Part shown: positions 1 to 11,000 of the stretch, one piece after another | Layout of the letters: every line of letters starts with the position of its first letter | Position numbering within the stretch: position 1 is the first letter of the stretch | Source: Pelodera strongyloides | Taxonomy: Eukaryota > Nematoda > Chromadorea > Rhabditida > Rhabditidae | Direction: 5' to 3' | NCBI GenBank assembly: GCA_036852015.1 | Contig: JAANDG010000393.1 | Location: forward strand, 1-64,000 | DNA length: 64,000 nucleotides | Notes under the pieces: model-generated | What the model was told of the DNA's origin: nothing | Databases searched by the model: none | Seen by the model: the letters and a program-made list of their open reading frames with translations, nothing else | Position numbers and translations under genes: made by a program

Positions 1-831
1 CAATTACTGCCCTACTATACCTATAGTAAGGTAAGGGTACCCAGACAGTCTTCTCACACTCACACCCACCAAGGCATTGGTTCAGCTCCCAAGCCAGGTG
101 GCTCCTCTTTCCTTCTACGTACCCTCCCCCCCCCTCGGAGTGCATTGTCAGGAAATGGCTTTAGCTTCGGTTCACTAGTGTCAATCTTGGTGACACTGGT
201 TGCCAACCGAGTGAGGTTGACTGCCCGACAGTACTGCTTGGTACCATCAGACTGTCTCTGTTTTTGGTTTCAATATGTTTGGCAAAACCCAAGCCGCTCT
301 TCTAGTACTCTGCATACCTAGCTCAGTTTCGCGCATGCGTGGTCAGAAATAATGCCGAAGGGAGGCGCCCGGTTCGGAGGTACCATTTACATACTATCCG
401 TTAGATCGGGAACTGAGATGCGTGTGGCTGTTGACACCCACCGGGGACTGCTTGAGTAATGCTTTTCCTGGATAATTCCCAGCCGACGGTGTGTTAGGAA
501 CTGCTCTGGGCATGCAGAATACTAGAAGGCGGTCTTGGGTTTTGCCTTGCGTATTGGAACCAGCAGAGCCCGTCTGATGGTATCAAGCGGTGCAGTCTGG
601 TAGTCAACCCTCTCGGATGGCAACCAGTGTCGCTGAGGTTGGCATTAGTGAACCGAAACTTGGGCCCTTTCCCTGCATTGTACTTTGAGGTAGCCGAACG
701 TCCCCTGCATAGTTGGAAAGGGGAGTCACTGGGTTTGGGCGCTCCCGCACTAATGCCTTGGGTGAGTGCGGGTGTGCGGAGACTGTCTGTCTACCACCCT
801 CGTATTACTGTAGTGATAGTATGGAAGATAT
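1..831. repeat. Large fold-back (inverted-repeat) element, left copy cut by the window edge
   Basis: Positions about 1-300 and 510-831 are imperfect inverted copies of each other. For example, the CCCTACTATACC region at 10-21 answers the GTAGTGATAGTATGG region near 808-822. A near-identical second copy lies at 28876-29742 in the same orientation. No transposase is visible; the 116-residue open frame at 627-977 lies mostly in the right arm and looks fortuitous. Confidence 0.7.
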
Positions 832-1463
832 TGATTGATGGAAACCTTTGCAGCCCTACTATATTGAAGACGAGCGAGAACCCATTCTATTCAACACGAA
901 TTTTTGACTCACATCTCATCCGCGAGAGTGTTATTAGAGGGGGGGTGAAGGAGAGAATGGATATGACAGAGATGTAGGGTAATAGAGTATGGTATGGGAA
1001 GGAGAGCAGGACGAGAGAGTATGAGAATTTGAGAGCATGGGAGAGAGAGCTGGTTGGGAGGGTGCGAGAGAGTGAGAAACGGCGAAGTGTGTGTGAGAGG
1101 TTGAGTGAGGATGGGTAGAAGAGTAGGGAGACAAAGAGAGAGAGAGCGAGAGATTGCGGCGAGTGACTGTAAAAGAAGCAGAGCCCTGCTTCTCAGAACC
1201 TTTGCAACTTTGAAGTAAGGCAACCCTAATCGGCGTTGTCACTCATTGTCAGAGCACTCTGGCACGTTGATTTAAGAAACATATTCGAGATGGTGGCTTT
1301 CCCATGTATAAATATAAATTTCGCTTATCGTGTGACCTCCCTTCAAGACGGGACTTGATTATTTCGGATGCACGTGTCATATATCTTTAAAAATTGGGGG
1401 TGTTCGCTATGTCAAGGGCCGTCTAGTGATGTCCGTTGGGTTTTCGAGAGGTACATAGCGATG

Positions 1464-1600
1464 TGCAATATAAAAGGCGGAAAACTATGTGTATGTGAAA
1501 ATGGCACTTTGCAGTCGAATTTACTTGTTTGTGTTGTGATGGTTTTTGTAATAAATGTTGTTTCACCAATAAAATATCTGACACAATTGTAGTCATGGTC
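1464..1600 (+). promoter_or_regulatory. Conserved block with TATAAAAGG box and AATAAA motifs, 3' of gene Y
   Basis: On the plus strand TATAAAAGGCGG at about 1470 is followed within 120 bp by two AATAAA motifs. Related sequence occurs near 12230-12350, 30346-30470 and 44175-44310, always between gene Y and the neighbouring unit. A TATA box closely followed by a poly(A) signal would suit a long terminal repeat or a short transcript. I could not find a protein for it. Confidence 0.3.
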
Positions 1601-1646
1601 TATTTAGAAAACGGGCAAGGCCATAATTTGGAGCCGCCACGTTTAA

Positions 1647-1995
1647 AGGGAATATGTAGGCACTCAAAATGAGCAAAACAACTGCGAAACTAGAGTTTCC
1701 ACACCATTAAGTAGGCGAGTGAATATGTAAATTCGAATATTCTGATTTGCGTGCAAATATGTCGCTGTTGCATGCTATATGCCGATGTATGCACACATAT
1801 GCTAAATTTTTGCTCCATCAGAACTGCCGTGTAAGCCAGGGTGTCAGTAAACGCGTTTACTATGGAAAAGGTGAACTTTGAAAATCATTTTCATTTAAAT
1901 GGGAAACTTTTGACAATTTTTGTTGTTGTTTCCTTAATGAGGAACACTCATTCTATTAATACAGCTTAACTTCAAAAAGGGCATACATATTCCCT
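1647..1995. mobile_element. TTAA-flanked MITE, family AGGGAATATGTAGGC, copy 1
   Basis: Ends are AGGGAATATGTAGGC and its inverted form, flanked by TTAA on both sides. The same site in units B (about 12400) and C (about 30535) lacks the insertion. No internal coding. TTAA target and AGGG termini recall the T2/Kolobok type of MITE. Confidence 0.75.
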
Positions 1996-2099
1996 TTAAT
2001 ATCTACTTGATAATAAAATTCATCTCGTTAGTTATCCGTAGACGCAGTTTATGTTTATGTTTATTTTATTTTAATTTATGTTACACTTTTAATCTATGT

Positions 2100-5029
2100 T
2101 TATTTTAAATGCTCTTGAATAATTTTCGTGTAGAAATCGACATCTCCTTGTGTAATAGCTCCATGCGTCGAGTATAACTGAAAATAAACGGCTAAAAGGG
2201 GCTAAAAGGTCCTGAAACTTTGAGTGTGCGTGACGGGAAAGGGTGCGCCTAGAACTTTTTTCGTCGTTGCCAGGACCAATGTTTTTAACCTTACATGTTA
2301 AAGATTCAGTTTTACGAGAAACGCTCGTCGCACAAATAAATCACTACAAAAAGTATTAAACTGTAAATGTCAAATGACAATAATGGGAACAAATATACCT
2401 TTGCGATATGTTTCTTTCCCAGCACGTGGTTCATAAAATCCTGGCCAAGTTGCAACGCTACCCTACAAATTGGGCAACCGACAGAATCCTGCAAAATATT
2501 TTGAGCCCGTAATCTTATAATTTGCTGCAAAAAACTTACTGATTGTGAGCCAAAAACATTAATTTTCATTCTAACTTGTCGATCTTTCTCTATTGAATAG
2601 GGCCCGCTAATTTGTTTCTCCCTACTTTAAAAATGCTAACAAGCGTTTTACAGCCCAACACGAAAACGCGGTTTTGGATTTGTTTTACCAAAATTAGCGT
2701 CGAAAAAAAACATACACGAGTGACAGCCCTCGGTAAAAGTGCTCTTGTTGCCTCGACCCTCTGCTCCAACGACAAACGAAAAAAGAGTTCTCGTAAAGTT
2801 GCACATACAGAAGTCGCCGCTTTCCCTATAAATTCAACGAAATTTGTGAAATGTCACGGAGCACCTCTATAGGAACAGTGTACGTGTAACGTAAAGAACG
2901 ACGGTTTGCAGTTGCGACGTTTTGTATTCATAAAATTCCAGATGAAATAAAGGTTACTCTACAAGGGAAGAGTCAGCGATCATGAAGGCCGTAGTAACTA
3001 AAAATAGCTTTACAGAATAAAGACTTAGCTTAACTTGTATGCATAAAACATCTCTCAAACATTTTTCTTACAACTCTTACTTTTGAGTCCGGGCCCTGTT
3101 TTGCGCCTGAAAAATGGCACTGTTGTCGTCACTTGCGGATTCTGCAACAAAAATTTACTGTGCTGCGTATCATGTTTGCATTCAATGTCTTTTTGGTGAC
3201 TAAAAATGAGGACAATTATTCTCAAGTATTATTTATAATGTTTTATGTATTCTTTAATTCATTATTTATAAAATATAATGACCTGAGCCAATATCTTCGC
3301 ATTTTCAGCGCCTTCTTTTCTGCCATTGTATGTGTGTTCGTACAAATAGTGCGTGCAGATAAAAAGGCAAATAACGTAATGTGAGCGGATGCATATTCCT
3401 AAGTCAGTCCAAAGATATATCATATCTGTTTGTATTTACAAATAAACGAACTATGTGCATGGCGTATCCAGAACTCCATGTTTGTACTGGTTGAACGGCC
3501 GAGGTTGGCTGAAATATTTAAATATCAATTGATAGAAGAGGTTCAAGTTTAATTGTAGGATCTTTCTAAACCTTCTAATTTCTAATCCCAGTGGCGTCCT
3601 ACCTTTTGAATGAAGTCTATCGGTCCTTCGTTCGGGACAGTTTCAGCTTCATTAGCTACGTTCTAAATCACAATTATCCTGTGATTTGAAATCACTTATA
3701 ATTACAATACTTCCAACAGATACACAAACATTTCTTGATCACTACGTGCCTTTTCTTGAAACTTTTGCGTGCCCTACCTTTTCAACGGAACCTTCTGGTC
3801 TTGTGCACGAAAGTGGTACTTGGATTCTATATTTGTGCTAATTGTCTAATTATTCCAATTATTTAACAATTTATCTATCATAGTCTTTACATGACAATGG
3901 GTAGATCGCATAGAGATTACACAGAAATAGACTCGAGCAGGGAAAGGTGCTTATTAATTGCTAAATACTAAAAAAAAACACCTAATTATTATTTGTAAAA
4001 CAGCTAACCTGCCCATACAAAAGTTGTCCGTCTTCGTCCCGAAGTCGTCCATTCAGGAGCATTCGTGCATTTTCTAAAAACGGAGAAAAGTCTGACATGT
4101 TCCAACAAGGACACGCGGTCCTCAAGTATGGTATGTGTGGAAAACTACATTCCGAAGTATTATATGCAAATTATATGTGCCCGCGATGCCTAAACAATCC
4201 GGGCACAACGTCAGACCTTCATTTGGGCCCTCGGATGGTCTTGCCAAGCCCAAGACATAATTCCAGTAATCGATATCGTGCTTCGTAACTCCACTCCGGT
4301 TCTCCCAGAGCTAAAATATATATAAAGAGGAAAAACCTCACACGGCGTCCAATATTATCTACATTTTTTTTGTCGAAGGAGCGCGTGAAATTTTTTTATT
4401 AGTGTTGTCCAAATGCTCAACAACTCGGGTAAAGATGTCGTGCTCGGATAAAGAATAAATCATGGCCTGGCGGGTGTCTGGCAAAGAGCGGCGAGGGTTA
4501 GGAACACCGAATTCGCCGCGCACCTATAATACTCACTTCTTCGTGGTGTTGTCGACTGAGGATATGGGCCAGAAGTTCGGAGCGAGAATTGAATACGGTA
4601 GTGGAACAAAGTTCACAATTCATCTGAAATAGGTATTTCTCTCAAAAATAGGTACAAACTGAAGAGTATACCTCTCATACATGGAAGGAATTGTTTGTCC
4701 CTAGCGGTGAGATAAGTATAAAAAGCGAAATAGCAGCCGGTTTGTGAACGCATCTCAAATATCTGCATTCTCATGCAGTTATGCTAAGTGGGGCGAATTG
4801 GGGTCTATTTTTATTCTATTTTATGCTCATTTCCATACGATGCATAAGAAATCAGGGGTACGCGATGCGTTCAAAAACCGGCCGGTATTTCGCTTTAATT
4901 TACGGATTTTGTGAGTAAATGTGACAGAACATCGTCCAAAGAATCCTTATTTCGTGAAGAAAACTTTTTACGCAATTTCTCAGCTTCATCCACGAGTTTT
5001 TCACCTAAATAACAATGCTTTATGGTCAT
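2100..5029 (-). CDS. Gene Y, unit A: two-finger U1-type zinc-finger protein, degraded copy
   Basis: Exons: 4904-5029 (ATG, MTIKHCYLGEKLVDE), 4537-4623 (finger 1), 4217-4310, 4009-4073, 3778-3826, 3603-3662, 3452-3508, remnant near 3283-3325, 3081-3141, 2716-2825, 2399-2488 (finger 2), 2100-2177 (ends in TAA). Phases agree with units C-E except for two defects. Exon 3778-3826 is 49 nt instead of 54 because 5 nt are missing, and one following small exon is deleted and fuses into the next. Exon 4904-5029 has the weak donor GTAAAT because a MITE abuts it. The damaged 54-nt exon is symmetric, so skipping it would keep frame. Function is unknown; the fingers suggest RNA or protein binding. Confidence 0.55.
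2399..2488 (-). CDS. Zinc finger 2 exon of gene Y, unit A
   Basis: A 90-nt phase-0 exon beginning DSVGCPICRVALQLG and ending NHVLGKKHIAK. It fits C-x2-C-x12-H-x5-H, with acceptor TTTTGCAG and donor GTATAT. It is the best conserved exon of the family across the five units. Confidence 0.75.
4537..4623 (-). CDS. Zinc finger 1 exon of gene Y, unit A
   Basis: Phase-0 exon of 29 codons beginning MNCELCSTTVFNSRSE and ending HILSRQHHEE. It fits C-x2-C-x13-H-x5-H. The acceptor is TTTCAG and the donor GTGAGT. The same exon occurs in all five units. Confidence 0.7.
4734..4894. mobile_element. Palindromic MITE, family AGCGAAATACC, unit A
   Basis: Orthologous to the unit B copy at 15536. The right TTAA (4895-4898) is 5 bp from the splice donor of the first gene Y exon, which is consequently GTAAAT instead of GTAAGT. 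Confidence 0.7.
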
Positions 5030-5031
5030 TT

Positions 5032-8000
5032 TCAACGTAGATCTGATTGTTTGGTTTCGCAAAGATAAAACAATAATTTCTCTCACCAGTCACCCACATC
5101 TGCGAAGGAACTGCAATAGGATGCAACATCGGTATCAGATACCATGGACGGTGTGTCAGAACCTGCAAGTAAGAGAACTAACTGAAATCAAGAACCTAAT
5201 GCAGATACGACTGTGTATTTCAGGACAAGCACAGAGTTGAGTCCTCAGCCGAGGTGGGTATTGTCTTGCTGTAAGAACGCGTAAATTCAGCTAAGACTTA
5301 CGGAGTATTCTGACATGGAAGTCTTTTTCTTTGCGTAGGCAAATGGCGTAGAACTTCCATTTTCGGCGAGCAGTGTAGCTGGAAATAATCGAAAATCGTT
5401 TAATTTAATGTGGACTGTATACTGTCTCTGATTCGTTTTCAATTAAAATTCAGTTATTCATTTAGCTATTATTAGGTAAAATGAAAACGCACAAAATGGT
5501 ACAAGTTGCTCCTTTTGCCCGATACCAATAAGAACTTTTGAATCGAAATACCCTTTTCTGTACCACTCCTGCATTTGTTCTTCTTGAAATGCCCCTCTAA
5601 AATTAAGGGAATTTTTCATGGTAATGTAAGAAAGGGTCGTCTAGGTCTAAGTTGCCGCAGTTCTCCTTTTCGTGACTATTCTGTTCATTTTTTGGCACAA
5701 TTTATTTATTTACTTGGTGTAAGAGGCCGTGTGGTTCAATTGATATTGGCTGGTGAATTAGAATACTTATTTATCCACACTCACTGCATATCTCCCTTCG
5801 CGTCCCTGTAGAAGAAATTCGTATTTGCTTTCTGTTTTGATACGGTAAGATCCGACAGGGGACTATGTGTTGGCGTGTTAGGTCCCGGTTCTGGCCCGGG
5901 AACTGTTGGTGTGTTAGGCCCCGGTTCTGGTACGGGAACTGTTGGTGTGTTAGGACCCGGTTCTGGTACTGGAACTGTTGGTGTGTTAGGCTCCGGTTCT
6001 GGTACGGGAACTGTTGGTGTGTTAGGTTCCGGCGGAACGGGACAACTTGCGACTACTGTAGCATCCAACTTTTGTTCGTCATTAAGCTTCGCTTTCTAAA
6101 CAAGAAACGTAGACCATACGTCTGCTTATGATAAGCTCGAGAGAGAGAGAGAGAGAGAGAAACTTATTCACTTCTCAGCTAGTTAAATTAAAAAACAGTT
6201 GCCAGCATCTGTCACAAACAATGCTCAATACAATTAAGAAATTATAACTATCAATAAAATGCAAGCTGCAGAAAAGAATTTAAAAATTGGTGTTACTTCC
6301 ACAACCTCCCGACTGTCCAGACGCAATTGCTCAGCCCGGATAACTATATCGCGCCAAAACTCGAAATCTTTTTTGGGAACCCATCTGCACGTGACGTAAA
6401 CCTGGAATGTACACTGTGGCTTTAGCGTACACTGTGGCTATGATTGGGCTTCGTAACGGCTCTTCCCTTTATCCTATTTAAACATTTTGAACAGTTATTG
6501 TGGAAAAGACTCATAGTTTGAATCTGAATGGTAGAATATTGGACTTATCCGCTATAAATAAAACTCTTATACATAAATGCATCTCACATTAAACACATGT
6601 TCTTTGTTGAACGCATGTTTGACGAGGGCTTTGAGGCTAGATCCAAGCTTGATCCCACAATAACGGCAGCTCAGCTGAACAGGGAATTTGGAAGGAGTTT
6701 TTAAAGGGAATATGTAGGCCCTTTTTGAAGTTAATTTGTATTAATAGAATGCGTTGGAAACAATAACAAATGTTGTCTAAAGTTACCCAGTTAAAAGAAA
6801 ATGAATTACAAAGTTCATATTTTCAATAGTAAACGCGCTACTTGTTCCCCTGGCACACCCGCCAGTTCCAATGGAGCAATTTTTAGCATATGTATGCAGA
6901 CTGTTCCATATAGCATGTAACAGCGACATATTTGCATGCACAGAATATTCGAAGTTACATATTCAGTCGCCTACTTAAATTCATGTTTGGTATGGAAACT
7001 CTTGTTTCGCATTTGTTTTACGTATTTTGAGTGCCTACATATTCGCGTTAAAGGGTAGCAGTCCCTTCAAATTCGTCTTTCTTCAATTATTCCATAAATA
7101 TAAAAAGATACATAGAAAATTTACTGGAAATTTAACCCAGGGAAAGAAACCCCATAGGTTGGGATTTGGTTTTTAACAAAATGGGGTGGTTTCTAAATCG
7201 CAACATGAGGGTCGGTTGCCGTGACAACGCAGATAAAAACCCATGAAGAGGGAAAATGTCTGCTCTACTGACTTAGTTGCTCCACTATTCGTTGTCATTA
7301 CTGTAATGTATCAAATCCCAACCAAAGGGATTTCTTTCCCAGAGGCCGGATTCACAAAAATTTAGCTCCGGGATAGGGACCCTAACAAAGCCTCGCGAGA
7401 GAGAAACCCATTTCACAAAAATTTAACCCGGGATGGCTCTATCCCGAACAGGGGTAAAGTTAACCCGTGACCTCTCTTTCCAAGCCAAACACGGCGCCCG
7501 GCCTAGCTCGAACAGAGTTTTGCTTGTAATATTTGAAAGGTTTTAGGTGTGTGCTTTTAATGTATACAGTGCGCGTCAAGTTTCCGGGCACCCCACAATT
7601 AGCCCTAATTTGCGAAAAAAGCACTTTTTGAGAAAATCAACCATCCTACCGAATCGGGGAACAATAAACCCACACCATCTGACTATCTTTAACAAACTAC
7701 CCAAAATTTGCTACAAACTACGAGCACAAAAGGATAATACGTGCTCGATAAGAAATCAAATAAGCTGTTATATAAGTAAAAAAAATCGAGGGACTTGATC
7801 GGGGCGAAATCGGGGTTTTTGGTTTCCCATGATTTTATCCAATTGCTGCTTAATATTCACTTTAACACTTAATTACACCCTTCCTTATATATCACATACA
7901 AATAGTTCGAACACTGCTAAAATCGAGTATAACAAGCATTGTTGAGAAACTTTGATGAAGCGCAGCGAAAAAAGGAGGTTTTTGGCCTACATCTCGCGCA

Positions 8001-11000
8001 CTTCTCCACACCAGGTACGCCCGGTAACCATTACAGAACAAGCTACATATCTTATTATATAAAGGAGAAGAGTTTGTCATTTTGTTTGTTTTTACGACCA
8101 ACGAAAAGTATAATAACTGAAGTCGGCTTTCGGGTATAAACGGAATGGCAACTTTTCAGCGAAGAATGCACAATTGGGGCGAAGGCCGATCACACCTCCA
8201 ATCAGAGAAGCGCCCGCAAGGGCCCTTCGTAAGCCTACTTCGTAGCCTGCTAACAAGTAGTTGTCCCGTATATTTTTCACAAACCACGCGAATCCTACTT
8301 TAATATAAGCTTACCTTGTCATACGCGTTTTTGTCAATAAAACATGCAGCTTGGTAATGCTCCTCAAGTGGTCTCGAAGGAAATATTTTTTTGTTCAATT
8401 CAAGCAGTTTGTTGTCTGAAATAGAGATATATTAATTTTTCGGTGGTTGGGTTTTTTTAGTTCCAACAGTAGATAGATCGAAAAGACGATAGCTTGGCAC
8501 CATAACATCCAAAACTCGTCAAGCTGCCACCATAACCATATAGCGTATTTGTGGAGAATCACCGTTCGGCGCCACCAATTGTACCACTCACCATCTAGCG
8601 TAAGGTGTCAAATTTATGTCAACCGTCAGGGGTTTCTATGATGACACGAGTCATGAGACTGAGAGGTAGTAAGTAAAACATTAAAAGGATTCCTTACACG
8701 TTAGAGTATAAAAGTGGTCACATACTCCTGTCATTTCTCTATACAAAGGAAGTTCGACGGGGCTTGTCTAAAATGAAAATACGTAATTTCATAAATAACA
8801 AATTTTCACCCCTCATGAAGGGAAATGAAACTATGAAACGCTTCAAAGAAGAAATATAGGCTGGACATATTGTAATAGTACGTAAGTAATAGAAACTTTA
8901 AAGGCTTAACTTACTGAGCTATTTCATAAGCAATGTGACACCATCATTACAACATAATAATAATATGCCTTTAGACCCGGAGCGTGTACCGTGACGGGCG
9001 GAGCCCAGTAGAGCAAAGAGAGTGAGTGACCTGGGTGAGGAGCTTAAAGTGAGAGGCCCATGAGAACAAAGTTCTCCTCAATTTATTTGTAAAGAATGTC
9101 CGGAATTTCAGAATTATTACTGTGAAAACCGCATTGCGTGAAGCCTCAAACTCGCAGAGTTATTCCCCAGCAAACAGTTCGGCTAGGTACCGTAGTCAAC
9201 AACGTCAAAGTTCGTTTTTACGGTTTATATGCGTTCATTTGCATTCTTTCTCTATATAAGAACGGTCAAACGAATAAAGATCATTCCTACAACTATAAAG
9301 AGGCGTTTGCAATACAAGAATGCCCTAAAAGCGAGAAAATTGATTCTGACTACGGTACCTGGCCGAACTCTTTGCCGGGGAATAACTCTGTGAGTTCTAG
9401 GTGCAAAGAAATGCGGTTTTCACGGTAATAATTCTGAAATTCCGGACATTCTTTATAAATAAATTGAGGAAAACTTTATTCTCATGGGCCTCTCCCTTTA
9501 AGAGCTCTTCTTTTTTTCGTAGATGTCACGATTATTGCAATTCAATTATTTGTCTTAGCTAGGGTTAGTCATCTTAATTCTTTTCACCTGTTTTCTTCGT
9601 TTCACTTAATATTACTTGCGACTGTTCCTCTATTATTCCTTTTGCTAATTTCTTCGAGTACTCGTTTCTCACGCTCCCTCTTTTGTAAACGTTACAATGA
9701 ATGGTTGCAATTCGTTTAAAGGAGACATATAGATAGGAAAAGTACGCAACACAAACTCTTAGCGAGCAACATGTCCAAGAAACCCGCAACATCTCCCAAA
9801 AAGGCGCGTATATTCAAAAAGTAGTTGGTTACGGTAGTGTAGTGAGGGCGCGACAGCGAAAACAAGCGAAGCCGTTGATATGACAAAAATGCAAGCAGAC
9901 GCCGATCAATACTCGAATATTTTGTCCGCACACAGCGGCTGCGTCGTGTACTTTCTGGGAAGCAAATTTGCTCGATCAGAGGGCGGGTGGCAGGTGTGCC
10001 AGGGCCAGGGGAGCAGTGAACGCGTTTACTATATGGGAAAGGGGAACTTTGAAATTCATTTTCTTTTTACTGGGAAACTTTTGACAAATTTTGTCGTTGT
10101 TTCCTTAATTGGGAACACACTTTCTATTAATACAGATGAACTTCAAAAAGAGGGTACATACGGGCTTGAATCTTTCTATATCATTCTTATCTTCGATTAT
10201 TCCCTCTATAGTGATATTCCTTTGGGCCCTTTCGTATTAATGTATTTTGAGCTTGTCTAGATAGTTGAGCCTCCTATATTATGAATTTTTACGATTATTC
10301 CGGTGATTGTATTGTTTTACTTTGTTATATTGTCTTCCGCATCGATCAGCTCGGTCATTATTTTACCACGAACGTAGCGAAATTATATCCGCCACTCATT
10401 GTTTTGCTGTTATATCACTGCACTAACCACATTCACACTTACCACGTATCGGAGTAAACTATGTTATTAGCCAGTTTTATTTGCAATGGGAACCTCTTTG
10501 GGCAGTATGTCAAAAAAAGTATGTCTTCCGGGTGCGCAAACGTTTACTATATTTTATGTACATTATCTTCATTATATCATTTTGTTCACTGCGTGCTTTA
10601 CGGTGTTATTACTTTGTGGTTTTAATAAAAAAAATAAACAACATACGGAGAGAATCGGCAGCAGAGGCAAGCCAAACACTGCTGATTCTTGTGCACTTCG
10701 AGTTCCCGTCGGAAAATGAAAATGTTATATATTTGAGAAGTTTCAACAGACAGACTGAGGACTGAGTACATTGTCATCGTGCATCGTTATAGACAGCACA
10801 ACCTAATGAATCTTCTGTTACCCTCCGAAAAAACAACCCAGCTACATTCCAATGACAGTACCTTTTCCTGCGCGTCTGACGGTGTTACCATAGTTGGCTG
10901 GCCCACTCGCATTGTTTGTCTCTCCATCATTGTCTGACTCTCTCTCTCGGTCTCTGAACCTCTCTGGTTGTCTGACTCTGGCTTGTTAACTGTTCTTGTA

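Larger units (their letters stand above)
832..2099. other. 3' flank of unit A: GA-rich tract, conserved AATAAA-containing block, MITE
   Basis: No gene recognised. A GA-rich tract spans about 945-1160. A block at about 1464-1600 recurs downstream of gene Y in units B, C and D (see the regulatory entry). A TTAA-flanked MITE occupies 1647-1995. For the minus-strand gene Y, a possible AATAAA lies just past the stop codon near 2060-2090. Confidence 0.5.

Noticed and set aside
627..977. 116-residue open frame, repeated at 29516
   Set aside because: It lies in an arm of the fold-back element and follows its inverted repeat. It has no domain and differs at its end between copies.
9138..9428. 96-residue frame conserved at 34027-34317
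   Set aside because: Both lie inside copies of the same MITE, so the similarity is that of the transposon, not of a gene.
10647..10709. A zinc-knuckle-like reading (C-x2-C-RF) of the third X exon in all four units
   Set aside because: The reading would need a phase that neither neighbour supplies; phase 0 fits both sides and is fully open in unit D.
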